64,000 bases of DNA from Erythrobacter aurantius (GTDB lineage: Bacteria > Pseudomonadota > Alphaproteobacteria > Sphingomonadales > Sphingomonadaceae): the NCBI RefSeq assembly GCF_023823125.1, contig NZ_CP090949.1, positions 1,760,001 to 1,824,000 on the forward strand. Direction: 5' to 3'. This document shows positions 1 through 9,429 of this stretch, one piece after another. The translations under genes and the position numbers were made by a program. The notes below the pieces were generated by a model, which did no database searches, was not told the origin of the DNA, and worked only from the letters and a program-made list of their open reading frames with translations. Numbering within the stretch: position 1 is the stretch's first letter; every line of letters starts with the position of its first letter.

Positions 1-55
1 CCTTCCCATATTCGGGCAAACGGCGCGCCCCAATGGCGGCCTCGGATAACAGAAT

Positions 56-2464
56 ATGACCCAAAGCTTTCCTCTCCTCCCCTTGCGCGACATTGTCGTG
101 TTCCCCGGCATGGTCGTGCCGCTGTTCGTCGGGCGCGACAAATCTGTTGCCGCGCTCGAAGCGGCGATGGAAACGTCGAAGGACATATTCCTGCTCGCCC
201 AGCTCGATCCGGGCTGCGACGATCCCGAAGGCGATGACCTTTACGATGTCGGCGTCGTCGCGCGGGTGCTGCAATTGCTGAAACTGCCCGACGGCACTGT
301 GCGAGTGCTGGTCGAAGGCGTCGAGCGCGCGAGCCTTGCCTTACTGCGGACCGAAGAAGACTACGTTGTTGCCGAAGTATCGGTGACAGAGCCGGAAACC
401 GTTGCCGGAACCGAAGTCACCGCGCTGATGCGGCAAGTGGTCGAACAGTTCGGCGAATATGCCAAGCTCAACAAGAAGATGGGCGAGGAAACCAATGTCG
501 ATCTGACCGATGTCGATGACGCTGGCCAACTGGCCGACACCATCGCCGCGGCGCTGAATGCCAAGGTTTCGGACAAGCAATCCTTGCTGACCGAGGTCAA
601 CCCGTTGAAGCGGCTCGAACTCGTCATGGCCTTCATGGAAGGCGAATTGTCGGTGCTGCAGGTCGAGCGCAAGATCCGCGGGCGCGTGAAGCGCCAGATG
701 GAGAAGACCCAGCGCGAATATTACCTCAACGAACAGCTGAAGGCGATCCAGAGCGAACTGGGCGGCGGTGACGGCGAAGAGGCCGACGAAATCGCCGAAC
801 TGACCGACAAGATCGAGAAAACCAAGCTTTCGAAAGAGGCCAAGGCCAAGGCGAAATCGGAGCTTAAGAAGCTCAAGGGCATGCAGCCCATGAGCGCCGA
901 GGCAACCGTGATCCGCAATTACCTCGATGTGCTGCTGGGCCTGCCCTGGGGCAAGAACAGCCGCATCAAGAAGGATATCGGCAAGGCGCAGGAAATCCTC
1001 GATGCCGATCACTACGGGCTTGAAAAGGTCAAGGACCGGATCATCGAATATCTCGCCGTGCAGGCGCGCACCAACAAGCTGAAGGGGCCGATCCTGTGCC
1101 TCGTCGGCCCTCCGGGTGTGGGCAAGACCTCGCTTGGCAAGTCGATTGCAAAGGCGACGGGCCGCGAATTTGTGCGCCAGTCGCTGGGCGGCGTGCGCGA
1201 CGAGGCCGAAATCCGTGGCCACCGGCGCACCTATATCGGCTCGATGCCGGGCAAGATCGTCAACAATCTGCGCAAGGCCGGGACGAGCAATCCGCTGTTC
1301 CTGCTCGATGAAATTGACAAGCTGGGGCAGGATTTCCGGGGCGATCCGGCTTCGGCGCTGCTCGAAGTGCTGGATCCGGAACAGAACAACAAGTTCCAGG
1401 ATCACTATCTGGAGCTGGATCTGGACCTGTCGAACATCATGTTCGTCACCACCGCCAACAGCCTCGATCTGCCGCAGCCGCTGCTTGACCGGATGGAGAT
1501 CATCCGGCTCGAAGGCTATACCGAGGACGAGAAGGTCGAGATCGCCAAGCGCCACCTGATTGATCGCCAGATCAAGGCTCATGGATTGAAGAAGGGCGAA
1601 TTCGAGCTGACCGAGCCGGCCCTGCGCGATCTGATCCGCTACTACACCCGCGAAGCCGGTGTCCGCACGCTGGAGCGCGAGATCGCCCGGCTGGCCCGCA
1701 AGAGCCTGCGCAAGATACTCGAAAAGGAAGTCGCCTCCGTTTCGATCACGCCCGAGAACCTTGGCGACTTCGCCGGGGTGCGCAAGTTCAAGCACGGGAT
1801 GAGCGAGGACGAGCCGCAGGTCGGTGCTGTCACGGGGCTTGCATGGACATCGGTGGGCGGTGAACTGCTCACCATCGAATCGGTGACCACCCCGGGCAAG
1901 GGGGAGATCCGAACGACCGGGAAACTGGGCGATGTGATGCAGGAAAGCGTCGCTGCCGCATTTTCCTTCGTGAAGGCGCGTGCGCCCAGCTACGGTATCA
2001 AGCCGTCGCTGTTCCAGCGCAAGAACGTGCACATCCACTTGCCCGAAGGTGCCGTGCCAAAGGACGGCCCCAGCGCGGGTATTGGGATGGTGACATCAAT
2101 CGTATCGACCCTGACGGGCGCTGCTGTGCGCCCCGACGTGGCGATGACGGGCGAAGTCACCCTGCGTGGCCGGGTGCTGGCGATTGGCGGGCTCAAGGAA
2201 AAGCTGCTGGCCGCCCTGCGCGGCGGGATCACCACGGTGCTTATTCCTGAAGAGAATGTGAAGGATCTCGTCGAACTTCCTGAAAATGTGAAGGAAGGGC
2301 TGGAGATCATTCCGGTGAGCCATGTCGATCAGGTGCTGCAACACGCGCTGGTTGAAATGCCCGCACCAATCGAGTGGACCGAAGCGGATGATCTGGCCTC
2401 GCAGCCGACGGCGCAGGGACAGGCGGTCGGCAGCGGCGGTTCTGACGTGCCAACCGCGCATTGA
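56..2464 (+). CDS. lon: ATP-dependent Lon protease (La)
   Basis: Cytoplasmic ATP-dependent serine protease that degrades misfolded and selected regulatory proteins. The 802-residue length matches bacterial LonA. In order: an N-terminal substrate-binding domain starting FPLLPLRDIVVFPG; a coiled region around 200-270; an AAA+ module with Walker A GPPGVGKT near residue 351 and Walker B FLLDEIDK near 420; and a C-terminal protease domain with the PKDGPSAG serine near 674 and the partner lysine in GGLKEKL near 715. All catalytic residues are present. The tail after about 780 is Gly/Ser/Gln-rich and not conserved in the family. It is followed by the HU gene, a common bacterial order. Only 55 bases lie upstream in the window, so its promoter cannot be judged. 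Confidence 0.98.
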   Translation: MTQSFPLLPLRDIVVFPGMVVPLFVGRDKSVAALEAAMETSKDIFLLAQLDPGCDDPEGDDLYDVGVVARVLQLLKLPDGTVRVLVEGVERASLALLRTEEDYVVAEVSVTEPETVAGTEVTALMRQVVEQFGEYAKLNKKMGEETNVDLTDVDDAGQLADTIAAALNAKVSDKQSLLTEVNPLKRLELVMAFMEGELSVLQVERKIRGRVKRQMEKTQREYYLNEQLKAIQSELGGGDGEEADEIAELTDKIEKTKLSKEAKAKAKSELKKLKGMQPMSAEATVIRNYLDVLLGLPWGKNSRIKKDIGKAQEILDADHYGLEKVKDRIIEYLAVQARTNKLKGPILCLVGPPGVGKTSLGKSIAKATGREFVRQSLGGVRDEAEIRGHRRTYIGSMPGKIVNNLRKAGTSNPLFLLDEIDKLGQDFRGDPASALLEVLDPEQNNKFQDHYLELDLDLSNIMFVTTANSLDLPQPLLDRMEIIRLEGYTEDEKVEIAKRHLIDRQIKAHGLKKGEFELTEPALRDLIRYYTREAGVRTLEREIARLARKSLRKILEKEVASVSITPENLGDFAGVRKFKHGMSEDEPQVGAVTGLAWTSVGGELLTIESVTTPGKGEIRTTGKLGDVMQESVAAAFSFVKARAPSYGIKPSLFQRKNVHIHLPEGAVPKDGPSAGIGMVTSIVSTLTGAAVRPDVAMTGEVTLRGRVLAIGGLKEKLLAALRGGITTVLIPEENVKDLVELPENVKEGLEIIPVSHVDQVLQHALVEMPAPIEWTEADDLASQPTAQGQAVGSGGSDVPTAH

Positions 2465-2628
2465 TCGGATAGAGCCGCGCATGCTTGTCGCGATTCGCGG
2501 TAGGGTCGCTTGATGTTTCGGAATTTGACGGTGTGTCGCATCGCTCTGGCGGTGCGAAGGCCGGCTATGTCGTTGCCCTGTCTTGATCAGACTGGCTTCT
2601 GAATGGCTCTATTCCGGGAGATTTGTCT

Positions 2629-2657
2629 TTGACAGCCTCCGCAAAAAGGTTTCAATC
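2629..2657 (+). promoter_or_regulatory. candidate sigma-70-type promoter of the HU gene
   Basis: A perfect -35 hexamer TTGACA (2629-2634) is followed after 17 bases by TCAATC, a weak -10 match; one base further gives CAATCT. It sits about 65 bases before the HU start codon in the 256-base lon-hup gap. The rest of that gap holds no gene or repeat that I can see. Confidence 0.45.
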
Positions 2658-2720
2658 TACCGCCTTTGCGGCTTGGCGATTCACCAATTCCGATTTCAAT
2701 AAAATAGAGGGGACGACGAG

Positions 2721-2993
2721 ATGAATAAAAATGACCTGATCAGCGCGGTTGCCGAATCCAGCGGACTTTCCAAGAATGATGCGTCGAACGCCGTAGAAGG
2801 CGTTTTTGAAGCCATTCAGAAGGCTTTGGCAAATGGTGACGAAGTGCGCCTGGTCGGGTTTGGGACCTTCGCGGTTGCCAAGCGCAAGGCCTCGATGGGC
2901 CGCAACCCGCGCACCGGCGAACCGATGCCGATCAAGGCTTCCAACCAGCCCAAGTTCAAGGCCGGCAAGGGCCTCAAGGACGCGGTGAACTGA
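2721..2993 (+). CDS. hup: HU-family DNA-binding protein
   Basis: Small histone-like nucleoid protein that binds and bends DNA as a dimer. The 90-residue length is exactly that of HU. It begins MNKNDLISAVAESSGLSK, and the signature GFGTFAVAKRKASMGRNP leads into the beta-arm (residues about 46-75), including the RNPRTGEP tip whose proline intercalates into DNA. The start follows a purine-rich stretch (GAGGGGACGACGAG). A candidate TTGACA promoter lies upstream and a strong bidirectional terminator downstream, so it is probably monocistronic. HU rather than IHF is preferred because the arm sequence is HU-like; IHF-alpha/beta cannot be fully excluded by eye. Confidence 0.96.
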   Translation: MNKNDLISAVAESSGLSKNDASNAVEGVFEAIQKALANGDEVRLVGFGTFAVAKRKASMGRNPRTGEPMPIKASNQPKFKAGKGLKDAVN

Positions 2994-3045
2994 TCCGGCC
3001 GGATTAGACCGCAACGGCGCCTGACCTGGCGCTAGCGAATAAAAG

Positions 3046-3087
3046 AACCCCGCCTGCCACATGCCGTGGCAAGCGGGGTTTCTTTTT
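3046..3087. terminator. bidirectional rho-independent terminator between hup and the lipoprotein gene
   Basis: A 15-base arm AACCCCGCCTGCCAC, loop ATGCC, and arm GTGGCAAGCGGGGTT form a near-perfect hairpin. TCTTTTTG follows on the plus strand and TTCTTTTATT on the minus strand, so it can serve both convergent genes. Confidence 0.92.
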
Positions 3088-3096
3088 GCTCTGCAA

Positions 3097-3975
3097 TCAG
3101 CGCGACAGGTCGAGCAATGCCGTAGGCGCGGTTTTGGTGCGCGGTGAGATTGCCCAGGTCAGCACCTCGCCATTGGGCGAGCGGCTGGCCCCTTCATCGG
3201 TGTTGTTGGCCATGATGCGACCACTGGTGACGATGGTGAAGGTGCCTTCGACAGTCGGAAATTCGGGCATCTTCGGCCCGTCCTCACCTTCGTCGCTGAT
3301 AGCCGACAACCCTGCGAGGCCTGCCATGCCGCCCATCATCGCGGCCAAAGGATTGGCATCATTCTCGGCAGCGAAGCCGGGGGCGTTGATTCGCACGACA
3401 TCGCCCTTGCGCAGGATGATCTGGACGAACGGATTGGTCGTCGGGAAATCCTCGATCACGGGGAACATGAAGTCGTGGTTCAGCTCTCCGGTGACGGAAT
3501 AGCGGATGTCAAACAGGCCATCGCCCTTGGCTTCGACCTTTTCCCACCCTTCCTGCCGCAGCAGCAGCCGCGTCAGCTCGGCGGTGGCTTCGGGGTTGGC
3601 CGGGTCGATCCCAGCCATCAGCGCTGCCATCTGTTCCGATTTGCGCGCAGCCTCCGCCGCGCGCGCCTCCGCCCCGGCTTCCCATTCGGCGCGCTGGCCG
3701 GCGATTTCATTCCGGCTGCATTCGCGTTCTTCGAATGTGTTGTCGTTGAAGCAGGGTTTGGGCTCGAACGTTTCGGGCGCGTTGCCCATCTCGGCAAGCT
3801 GCGAAAGCCCGACGAAGAAGATTTCGCCTTCGTAGGTGAAGGTGAATTGGTCGGGTTCTGTCAGGATCAGTTCCGAGGTGAATTTGCCCGGCGTGACGAA
3901 ACAGCCGGAAAGCACCATCGAAAGGCCCGCCAACAGGGCGGTGGCCGCCATCCGTGTCGCTTGGTGCATTCTCAT
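3097..3975 (-). CDS. putative lipoprotein, function unknown
   Basis: 292-residue predicted lipoprotein. The chosen ATG is preceded by a good ribosome site (AGGGAGG) and opens a type II signal peptide: basic start, hydrophobic stretch, then lipobox LSGC with Cys25 as the lipidation site. A longer in-frame extension upstream runs into the methyltransferase gene and has no signal logic, so it was rejected. The mature part is soluble, with an Ala/Glu/Arg-rich helical segment around 110-140 and a beta-rich C-terminal half. I recognise no catalytic motif. It lies 22 bases downstream of the rRNA methyltransferase on the same strand and may be cotranscribed with it. Confidence 0.8.
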   Translation of the reverse strand: MRMHQATRMAATALLAGLSMVLSGCFVTPGKFTSELILTEPDQFTFTYEGEIFFVGLSQLAEMGNAPETFEPKPCFNDNTFEERECSRNEIAGQRAEWEAGAEARAAEAARKSEQMAALMAGIDPANPEATAELTRLLLRQEGWEKVEAKGDGLFDIRYSVTGELNHDFMFPVIEDFPTTNPFVQIILRKGDVVRINAPGFAAENDANPLAAMMGGMAGLAGLSAISDEGEDGPKMPEFPTVEGTFTIVTSGRIMANNTDEGASRSPNGEVLTWAISPRTKTAPTALLDLSR

Positions 3976-3997
3976 CGCCAATCCTCCCTTTGTGTAT

Positions 3998-4795
3998 TCA
4001 TCCAGTCGGGCGCGTCGCCACGGCGTACAATGCAATCGCTGCTGCATTGGAAACATTAAGACTTTCGATATCCGACGATATCGGCAGCTTGGCCAAGGCA
4101 TCGCAATGAGCGGCGATATTATGCCGCAAACCTTCGCCCTCCGCACCCAGAACAATGGCGAGCGCCCCCACCGGCATCGCTTCGGCGAGGGTTGCTTCGG
4201 CTTCACCAGCCATGCCAATGCGCCAGTATCCGGCTTCGGCCAGTTCATCGAGCGCCCTTGCGAGGTTCACCACCCTGATCCACGGCACAACCTCCAGCGC
4301 GCCCGAGGCCGATTTCGCCACCACCCCACCTTCGGGCGGAGCATGGCGATCCTGCGTGACGATGCAGGCGGCGTTGAACGCGGCGGCAGATCGCAGGATC
4401 GCGCCGACATTGTGCGGATCAGTCACCTGATCGAGTACGACAACAGGCCGTGCCGGATCGCCGTCCGCCACCTCGTCGAGAAACCGGTCTTCCAGCGGCT
4501 CGCATTCCAGAACTAGCCCCTGATGCGGCGCGTCCTTCGCCACCAGACGCGCCAGATCGGCGACATCGGCATATTCCACCGGAAAATCGGGCGGCAATTC
4601 TCCGTCGAGGCTCTCGATTCCCTCGCGCGTCGCCCACAATTTGCGATGCTGGCGATCGGGGTTTTTCAGGGCGGCTTCGACCGGATGGCGTCCCCACAGC
4701 CGGACATAGCCGGAGGTAGCCCGACCGGAACCGCGCCCTCCCTTCATCCGTCCCGCGCGTCCGCGCAGTGCGCGTTTCTTGTCACCTTTGGCCAT
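3998..4795 (-). CDS. rlmB: TrmH/SpoU-family RNA 2'-O-methyltransferase (RlmB-like)
   Basis: SAM-dependent RNA ribose methyltransferase of the SPOUT class; the closest known role is Gm2251 methylation of 23S rRNA. 265 residues. A basic, Gly/Arg-rich N-terminus (about 1-25) precedes the L30e-like substrate domain beginning GRHPVEAALKN. The catalytic SPOUT domain has all three motifs: DQVTDPHNVGAILRSA (conserved Asn and Arg), VLGAEGEGL, and LPISSDIESLNVSNAAAI, which form the trefoil-knot SAM site. The start is taken at MAKGDKK, in line with the basic head. The exact rRNA/tRNA target is inferred from family resemblance. Confidence 0.93.
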   Translation of the reverse strand: MAKGDKKRALRGRAGRMKGGRGSGRATSGYVRLWGRHPVEAALKNPDRQHRKLWATREGIESLDGELPPDFPVEYADVADLARLVAKDAPHQGLVLECEPLEDRFLDEVADGDPARPVVVLDQVTDPHNVGAILRSAAAFNAACIVTQDRHAPPEGGVVAKSASGALEVVPWIRVVNLARALDELAEAGYWRIGMAGEAEATLAEAMPVGALAIVLGAEGEGLRHNIAAHCDALAKLPISSDIESLNVSNAAAIALYAVATRPTG

Positions 4796-4950
4796 TTGTC
4801 GTCCTGATATCTGAAGTTCTGATGCTCCCCTGCCAGTCGCCCCATTGACAGGCAAGCGTCGCTTCGCCAAAGGGGCGCCTCTCGGCAGCGGGGCCCTTGT
4901 GGCCGCGCGCATTTTTCGGAGCCGCGAAAGCTCCCGAAAGGCCCATGTGT

Positions 4951-5036
4951 GGACAGGTGGCCGAGTGGTTAAAGGCAGCAGACTGTAAATCTGCCCGCGC
5001 AAGCGTACGCTGGTTCGAATCCAGCCCTGTCCACCA
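4951..5036 (+). tRNA. tRNA-Tyr (GTA)
   Basis: Class II tRNA with acceptor arms GGACAGG and CCTGTCC, anticodon GTA inside CTGTAAATC, a long variable arm (CCGCGCAAGCG region), T-arm GGTTCGAATCC, and encoded CCA at 5034-5036. It lies between the divergent methyltransferase and the FabH-like gene. Confidence 0.97.
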
Positions 5037-5116
5037 CCGGCCTGCTTCTGACATTTGAGGATTGCCACAATCACAGGCTTGCAGCGTCTGAGGTCGAGGC
5101 CTAATGCCTGCGCCCC

Positions 5117-6283
5117 ATGCAAGACACCCTTTCGCAAACGGCGCAAGACGGCGCCAAGCTGACCGGTCGCCCGGTCATTTCCGCAACCGGGCTTTTCACC
5201 CCTGCGGAATCGATCACGAATGAAGAGCTGGTCGCCAGCTTCAACGAATATGTTGACCGGTTCAACGCGGCCAACGCGGCCGCCATCGAAGCGGGCGAGA
5301 TGGAGGCCTTGCAGCATTCCTCGGTCGAATTCATCGAGAAGGCGAGCGGGATCAAGGCGCGCCACGTGATGAGCAAGGCGCCGATTCTCGATCCCGACAT
5401 CATGGCGCCGCGCTGGGATGCGCGATCGAATGAACAATGGTCGATGATGGCCGAAATCGGTGTCGCGGCTGCCAAACAGGCGCTTGAGCGGGCCGGGCGC
5501 AAGCCAGAGGATGTCGATGCGGTACTGTGCGCGGCATCGAACATGGAGCGTCCCTATCCCGCGATGGCGATCGAGATCCAGCAGGCGCTGGGCATCGAAG
5601 GTTTCGGCTTCGACATGAACGTAGCCTGTTCCTCCGCCACTTTCGGCATCCAGACGGCAGCCGATTACATCCGTGCGGGCAATGCCAAGAGCGTGCTGGT
5701 GGTCAGCCCGGAAATCACTTCGGGCCATCTCAACTGGCGCGACCGTGACAGCCATTTCATCTTCGGCGATGTCGCCACCGCGGTGCTCGTCGAAGACGCA
5801 GCCATCGCCCCGGCAAAGCACTGGGAAATCCTAGGCACCAAGCTGAAGACGGTGTTTTCCAACAACATCCGCAACAATTTCGGCTTCCTCAACCGGGCCA
5901 ACCCCGAAACCGCCGGAACGGCTGACAAGCTGTTCGTCCAGGAAGGGCGCAAGGTGTTCAAGGAAGTGGTGCCGATGGTCGCGCAGATGATCATCGACGA
6001 AGCGCAGCGGCTTTCGCTCGAACCGACGGCACTGCGTCGCCTGTGGCTGCATCAGGCGAATGCCGGGATGAACCGCCTGATCGCGCACAAGGTGCTGGGC
6101 CATGAAGCCAATGATGACGAAAGCCCGACGGTGCTCGACACCTATGGCAACACGTCAAGCGCGGGTTCGATCATCGCCTTCCACCTGAACAGCGATGATC
6201 TGGCTGCCGGTGACACCGGGCTGATCTGCAGCTTTGGCGCGGGCTATTCGGCAGGGACAGTGTTCGTCCGCAAGACCGCCTGA
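5117..6283 (+). CDS. beta-ketoacyl-ACP synthase III-like protein (FabH-like thiolase fold)
   Basis: Condensing enzyme of the KAS III type, forming a C-C bond between an acyl-CoA and malonyl-ACP. 388 residues, longer than housekeeping FabH (about 320). The catalytic triad is complete: Cys in NVACSSATFGIQ (about 177), His in LWLHQANAGMN and Asn in YGNTSSAGS near the C-terminus. An insertion near residues 50-75 and the long N-terminus place it in the extended FabH-like subfamily (like Pseudomonas FabH2), whose members often take longer acyl chains. Its 3' end overlaps by 40 bases with the convergent PAP2_3 gene. Substrate is unknown; assigning it as the main FabH would be unsafe. Confidence 0.88.
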   Translation: MQDTLSQTAQDGAKLTGRPVISATGLFTPAESITNEELVASFNEYVDRFNAANAAAIEAGEMEALQHSSVEFIEKASGIKARHVMSKAPILDPDIMAPRWDARSNEQWSMMAEIGVAAAKQALERAGRKPEDVDAVLCAASNMERPYPAMAIEIQQALGIEGFGFDMNVACSSATFGIQTAADYIRAGNAKSVLVVSPEITSGHLNWRDRDSHFIFGDVATAVLVEDAAIAPAKHWEILGTKLKTVFSNNIRNNFGFLNRANPETAGTADKLFVQEGRKVFKEVVPMVAQMIIDEAQRLSLEPTALRRLWLHQANAGMNRLIAHKVLGHEANDDESPTVLDTYGNTSSAGSIIAFHLNSDDLAAGDTGLICSFGAGYSAGTVFVRKTA

Positions 6284-7356
6284 TCGCGCGCATCGGTCCA
6301 TTTGTCCCACGCAGCGACAATCCGCTGCGAAACGGCCCAGATCGCGGCGACCGCCAGCAGCGAAACAAGCCCGTCTACCGCATAATGGTAGGCCAGGTGG
6401 ACGCTGCTGATCCATGTGATGAAGAAGAACACGGCGAAGAACGCGCCCCATTTGGGTGAGATGCGGCGCACCGCGATCCAGTAAAGGAAAGCGATGGCGC
6501 AATGCATGCTGGGCATGGCGGTGATCCCGCTGCCAAGGCCGCTCTGATCCTTGCCATACCATTCCAGCAGCATTTCCTGCACCGGCAGCACCATGATCGG
6601 CACCTGTTCGTTGGCCGCGTACAGATAGGCCATCTGCGCGTCGAAAGTGCTGTTGCCCAACATGGGGCCGACAAAGCACGGGCCAACCGAGGCGAGCCAG
6701 GTCGCCATCGCCCCGCCGACGAGCGTCCAGCTGAGCACATAGGACAGGAAGAACTGCCGCCGCACCCGGCTGTCGATATTGGCGAAGGCGAAGAACATCA
6801 CGCCCGGATAGAGCAGCAGGAACCACAGGTGGTACAGCAGCGCCAAAGTAGCGGTAACGATCGGATAGCCGAGCACCGGCTGCAACACCTGCCATGCATC
6901 TTGGCCAAAGAAGATCGCCCGGTCCCATTCGATGAAGGCGCGGTCCCAGGTGTAGGCATTGAACAGCGGAATCGCCGATTTCATCTTTGAAAAATACGGC
7001 AGAAGGAAGATCGCGACCCCAAGCATGGGCAGACCGGCGGCAACGCGCAGCCTGAATTCGGGGGTGGAATAGCGCGCCTTGAGATGGGCGACCGGGCTAT
7101 CGGGGCGGTGGCGATGCAATTCGCGCACCGCATCCCAGCAGGCCAGCACCACCACGAACATGAAGAATATCTGCGAATTGGCGAGTATGCCGGTGACACC
7201 TGGGTTGATTCCATGTGCCGCGAGCAGGCTCACGCACAGGATCATCAACGCGCAGCCGATGGCATAGATCGGCACTTCTCCCAGCCATCGCTGTGCGAGC
7301 GGGCTCGCAGTGGCTTGGCCGGATGGCGTGCCGGGCGTCGTTGCTGCCGTGTCCAT
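6244..7356 (-). CDS. PAP2_3-family membrane phosphotransferase (Aur1/inositol-phosphorylceramide-synthase-like)
   Basis: Integral membrane protein of 370 residues with about six hydrophobic segments. The C-terminal half carries a PAP2-type active site: [10 protein letters not shown] followed some 40 residues later by [10 protein letters not shown]. These give the Ser/His and His/Asp residues used by Aur1/Ipt1-like phosphotransferases and by lipid phosphatases of this superfamily. The start at MDTAATTPG is chosen because upstream sequence approaches psd, which is divergently arranged 140 bases away. The setting beside psd and pssA suggests lipid headgroup transfer or removal at the membrane; in Sphingomonadales a sphingolipid substrate is attractive but unproven. 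Confidence 0.85.
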   Translation of the reverse strand: MDTAATTPGTPSGQATASPLAQRWLGEVPIYAIGCALMILCVSLLAAHGINPGVTGILANSQIFFMFVVVLACWDAVRELHRHRPDSPVAHLKARYSTPEFRLRVAAGLPMLGVAIFLLPYFSKMKSAIPLFNAYTWDRAFIEWDRAIFFGQDAWQVLQPVLGYPIVTATLALLYHLWFLLLYPGVMFFAFANIDSRVRRQFFLSYVLSWTLVGGAMATWLASVGPCFVGPMLGNSTFDAQMAYLYAANEQVPIMVLPVQEMLLEWYGKDQSGLGSGITAMPSMHCAIAFLYWIAVRRISPKWGAFFAVFFFITWISSVHLAYHYAVDGLVSLLAVAAIWAVSQRIVAAWDKWTDARDQAVLRTNTVPAE

Positions 7357-7496
7357 TGGGCGAAATTGCTCCCGTACTGCCCGCTGCGATCCTTCGTCCG
7401 GCAAATAGGGTAAACATCTCACTAAAGTGTGAATGGGCTCAATCGGTTGCGCACGCTCGCTTGCGAGGCGTTGCGCCACAGCCTAGAGGCGTAGGC

Positions 7497-8249
7497 ATGG
7501 CAGGTGAAATTCTCGACAATCAGGGCCGCGGCGAAGCAAGCTGGGGTTGGCCCCCGATCCATCCCGAAGGTCGCAAATATGGCGTGATCGCCATCGCGAT
7601 TTCTCTCATCCCGCTCCTGATCTTCGATTGGGAGATCATCGGCTGGCCGCTGTTGCTGCTGTCGCTGGGCGTCTTCGCGTTCTTCCGCGATCCCGAACGC
7701 GTGGTGCCGCAGGGCGACAATTCGATCGTCGCGCCGGCTGACGGTCTGGTGACGCTGATCACCACGGTGGAGCCGCCGGTGGAATTGCAGGTGGATGACG
7801 GCTCGGGCAATCCGGGACTTCCGGCTGGTCCGGTCACGCGCATTTCGATTTTCATGAGCGTGTTCGACGTACACATCAATCGCGCGCCGATTGCGGGCAC
7901 CGTACGACGGGTCGTCTATGTGCCGGGGAAGTTCGTGAATGCCGATCTCGACAAGGCGAGCGAAGAGAACGAGCGCCAGCACATCCTGATCGAAGGCGGC
8001 GATGGCCTCGCCATCGGCTTTACCCAGATCGCCGGACTGGTCGCGCGCCGCATCGTCCCGTTCGTGAAGCCGGGCGATATGGTGGCCAAGGGGCAGCGCG
8101 TGGGCCTGATCCGGTTTGGCAGCCGGGTCGATGTCTATCTGCCCGCGGGCACCGATGCCAAGGTGATGATGGGGCAGAAGATTGTCGCAGGCGAGACGGT
8201 GCTGGCGGAAATCGGCGCGACCCAGCTGATCGAAGGGATTGCGCAATAG
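7497..8249 (+). CDS. psd: phosphatidylserine decarboxylase proenzyme (short type)
   Basis: Makes phosphatidylethanolamine from phosphatidylserine at the inner membrane. 250 residues; the short archaeal/alphaproteobacterial form. A membrane hairpin (about 25-60) is followed by the conserved FFRDPER motif, APADG, the [13 protein letters not shown] motif with the catalytic His, and near 203 IRFGSRVDV, whose Gly-Ser bond is the self-cleavage site that creates the pyruvoyl group. The next gene, pssA, makes the substrate, so the two form a PE-synthesis operon. Confidence 0.97.
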   Translation: MAGEILDNQGRGEASWGWPPIHPEGRKYGVIAIAISLIPLLIFDWEIIGWPLLLLSLGVFAFFRDPERVVPQGDNSIVAPADGLVTLITTVEPPVELQVDDGSGNPGLPAGPVTRISIFMSVFDVHINRAPIAGTVRRVVYVPGKFVNADLDKASEENERQHILIEGGDGLAIGFTQIAGLVARRIVPFVKPGDMVAKGQRVGLIRFGSRVDVYLPAGTDAKVMMGQKIVAGETVLAEIGATQLIEGIAQ

Positions 8250-8292
8250 TGATCGCCGCAGGCGGTCGCGCGCAGGATTGCAGGACGTTCCA

Positions 8293-9147
8293 TTGAAGAA
8301 GCGCTCCATCTCCCGGTTCAAGCCGCAATTGCCCGCCCGGGTCGGCCCGAAGGCGGCTGAGGACGAGGACTCGAAGGAAGCGACCGACGGACGCGGGCTG
8401 AGCCTGCGGGCGATGCTGCCCAATGCGATCACCGCGGCGGCGCTGTGCGCGGGGCTTACGGGCGTTCGTTTCGCGATTGAGGAGCAGTGGGCCTATGCCG
8501 TGCTGGCGGTGGCGCTGGCGGGCGTGCTGGACGGGATCGACGGACGGATCGCGCGGCTGCTCAATGCGCAATCGCGCTTTGGTGCGGAGCTGGACAGTCT
8601 GGCGGATTCGCTGTCTTTCGGGATGGCGCCTGCGCTGATCCTCTACATGTGGTCCTTGCAGGATTTGCCCCGGTTCGGGTGGTTTGCCGCGCTCGCCTTC
8701 GCGATCTGCTGCGCGCTGCGGCTCGCTCGCTTCAATGCGCGGATCGATGTTGAGGACCAGCCGCACAAATCCGCCGGTTTCCTGACCGGGGTTCCCGCGC
8801 CTGTCGGAGCAGGGCTGGCGTTCACACCGTGCTATCTCTGGATCGAGACGGGAATGGATATCTTCCGCGATCCGGTGATCCTGGCAATCTGGTTGGCGGT
8901 GATCGCGATCCTGCTGATTTCGAACATGGCAACGCTAAGCTGGACGGCGATCAGGCCGCGCCGCGATGTGCGCCTGCCGCTGCTTGCGTTCTCGGCCATG
9001 GCGTTTGCGGCCTTGCTGCTGGAGCCGTGGTGGACGCTGACCGCGATCAGCGCGGTCTATCTGGCGTTGATGCCCTATGCGTTGATCAAATACGGCAAGA
9101 TCAAGCGGCGCCGGGCAGAGGCGGCGATCAGCCAGCAATCTGAGTGA
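8293..9147 (+). CDS. pssA: CDP-diacylglycerol-serine O-phosphatidyltransferase
   Basis: Membrane enzyme that condenses CDP-diacylglycerol with serine to give phosphatidylserine, used by Psd just upstream. The CDP-alcohol phosphatidyltransferase signature is intact around residue 78: DGIDGRIAR then GAELDSLAD, with all Asp residues. About seven to eight hydrophobic segments; a basic N-terminus of about 40 residues and a basic tail. No ATG lies in the right place: I chose the TTG preceded by a GGA stretch, giving 284 residues; another in-frame TTG at 8239, inside psd, would add 18 residues. Type II PssA of about 250-290 residues fits. Confidence 0.95.
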   Translation: MKKRSISRFKPQLPARVGPKAAEDEDSKEATDGRGLSLRAMLPNAITAAALCAGLTGVRFAIEEQWAYAVLAVALAGVLDGIDGRIARLLNAQSRFGAELDSLADSLSFGMAPALILYMWSLQDLPRFGWFAALAFAICCALRLARFNARIDVEDQPHKSAGFLTGVPAPVGAGLAFTPCYLWIETGMDIFRDPVILAIWLAVIAILLISNMATLSWTAIRPRRDVRLPLLAFSAMAFAALLLEPWWTLTAISAVYLALMPYALIKYGKIKRRRAEAAISQQSE

Positions 9148-9385
9148 CGGGCAGGGGAAGGCGGCGCGCATAGGGGCGCGTGGCGGCTGCCAGAGTCCGG
9201 CGGGCCGGGCGGCGCAGGCGAACTTCATGCGCGTGAACCTGCGGGACGAACCCGGCGCGCAGCAAGGCCTGTTCGCGCTTCACCGCGCGATAGGCCGCTT
9301 TCCCGCGCAGCCAGCTGTCCAGCAGGCTGAGAGCCGTGGCGATGGTCGCGAGAATTAGCAGGCAGGTGGCAATCGTGGCGATCAT
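9128..9385 (-). CDS. small single-span membrane protein, probably SOS-regulated
   Basis: 85 residues. A hydrophobic segment at about 4-22 (IATCLLILATIATALSLL) is followed by a strongly basic cytoplasmic part rich in Arg and Ala. No known family recognised. Evidence that it is real: a ribosome site GGAG nine bases before the ATG; a -35 TTGACT upstream on its strand; and two GTTC-N7-GTTC LexA boxes in that promoter. The stop codon overlaps the convergent pssA end by 20 bases. Small LexA-controlled single-span proteins in alphaproteobacteria (SidA of Caulobacter) block cell division; a similar role here is inference from regulation and topology only, not from sequence similarity. Confidence 0.62.
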   Translation of the reverse strand: MIATIATCLLILATIATALSLLDSWLRGKAAYRAVKREQALLRAGFVPQVHAHEVRLRRPARRTLAAATRPYARRLPLPVTQIAG

Positions 9386-9429
9386 CTCGAAGGTCTCCGT
9401 ATCCGACGTTCAGCGTTTGTTCTGATCAC

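Noticed and set aside
341..2038. 565-codon open frame opposite lon
   Set aside because: Antisense shadow of a GC-rich gene; no domain, no ribosome site, and the plus-strand Lon is unmistakable.
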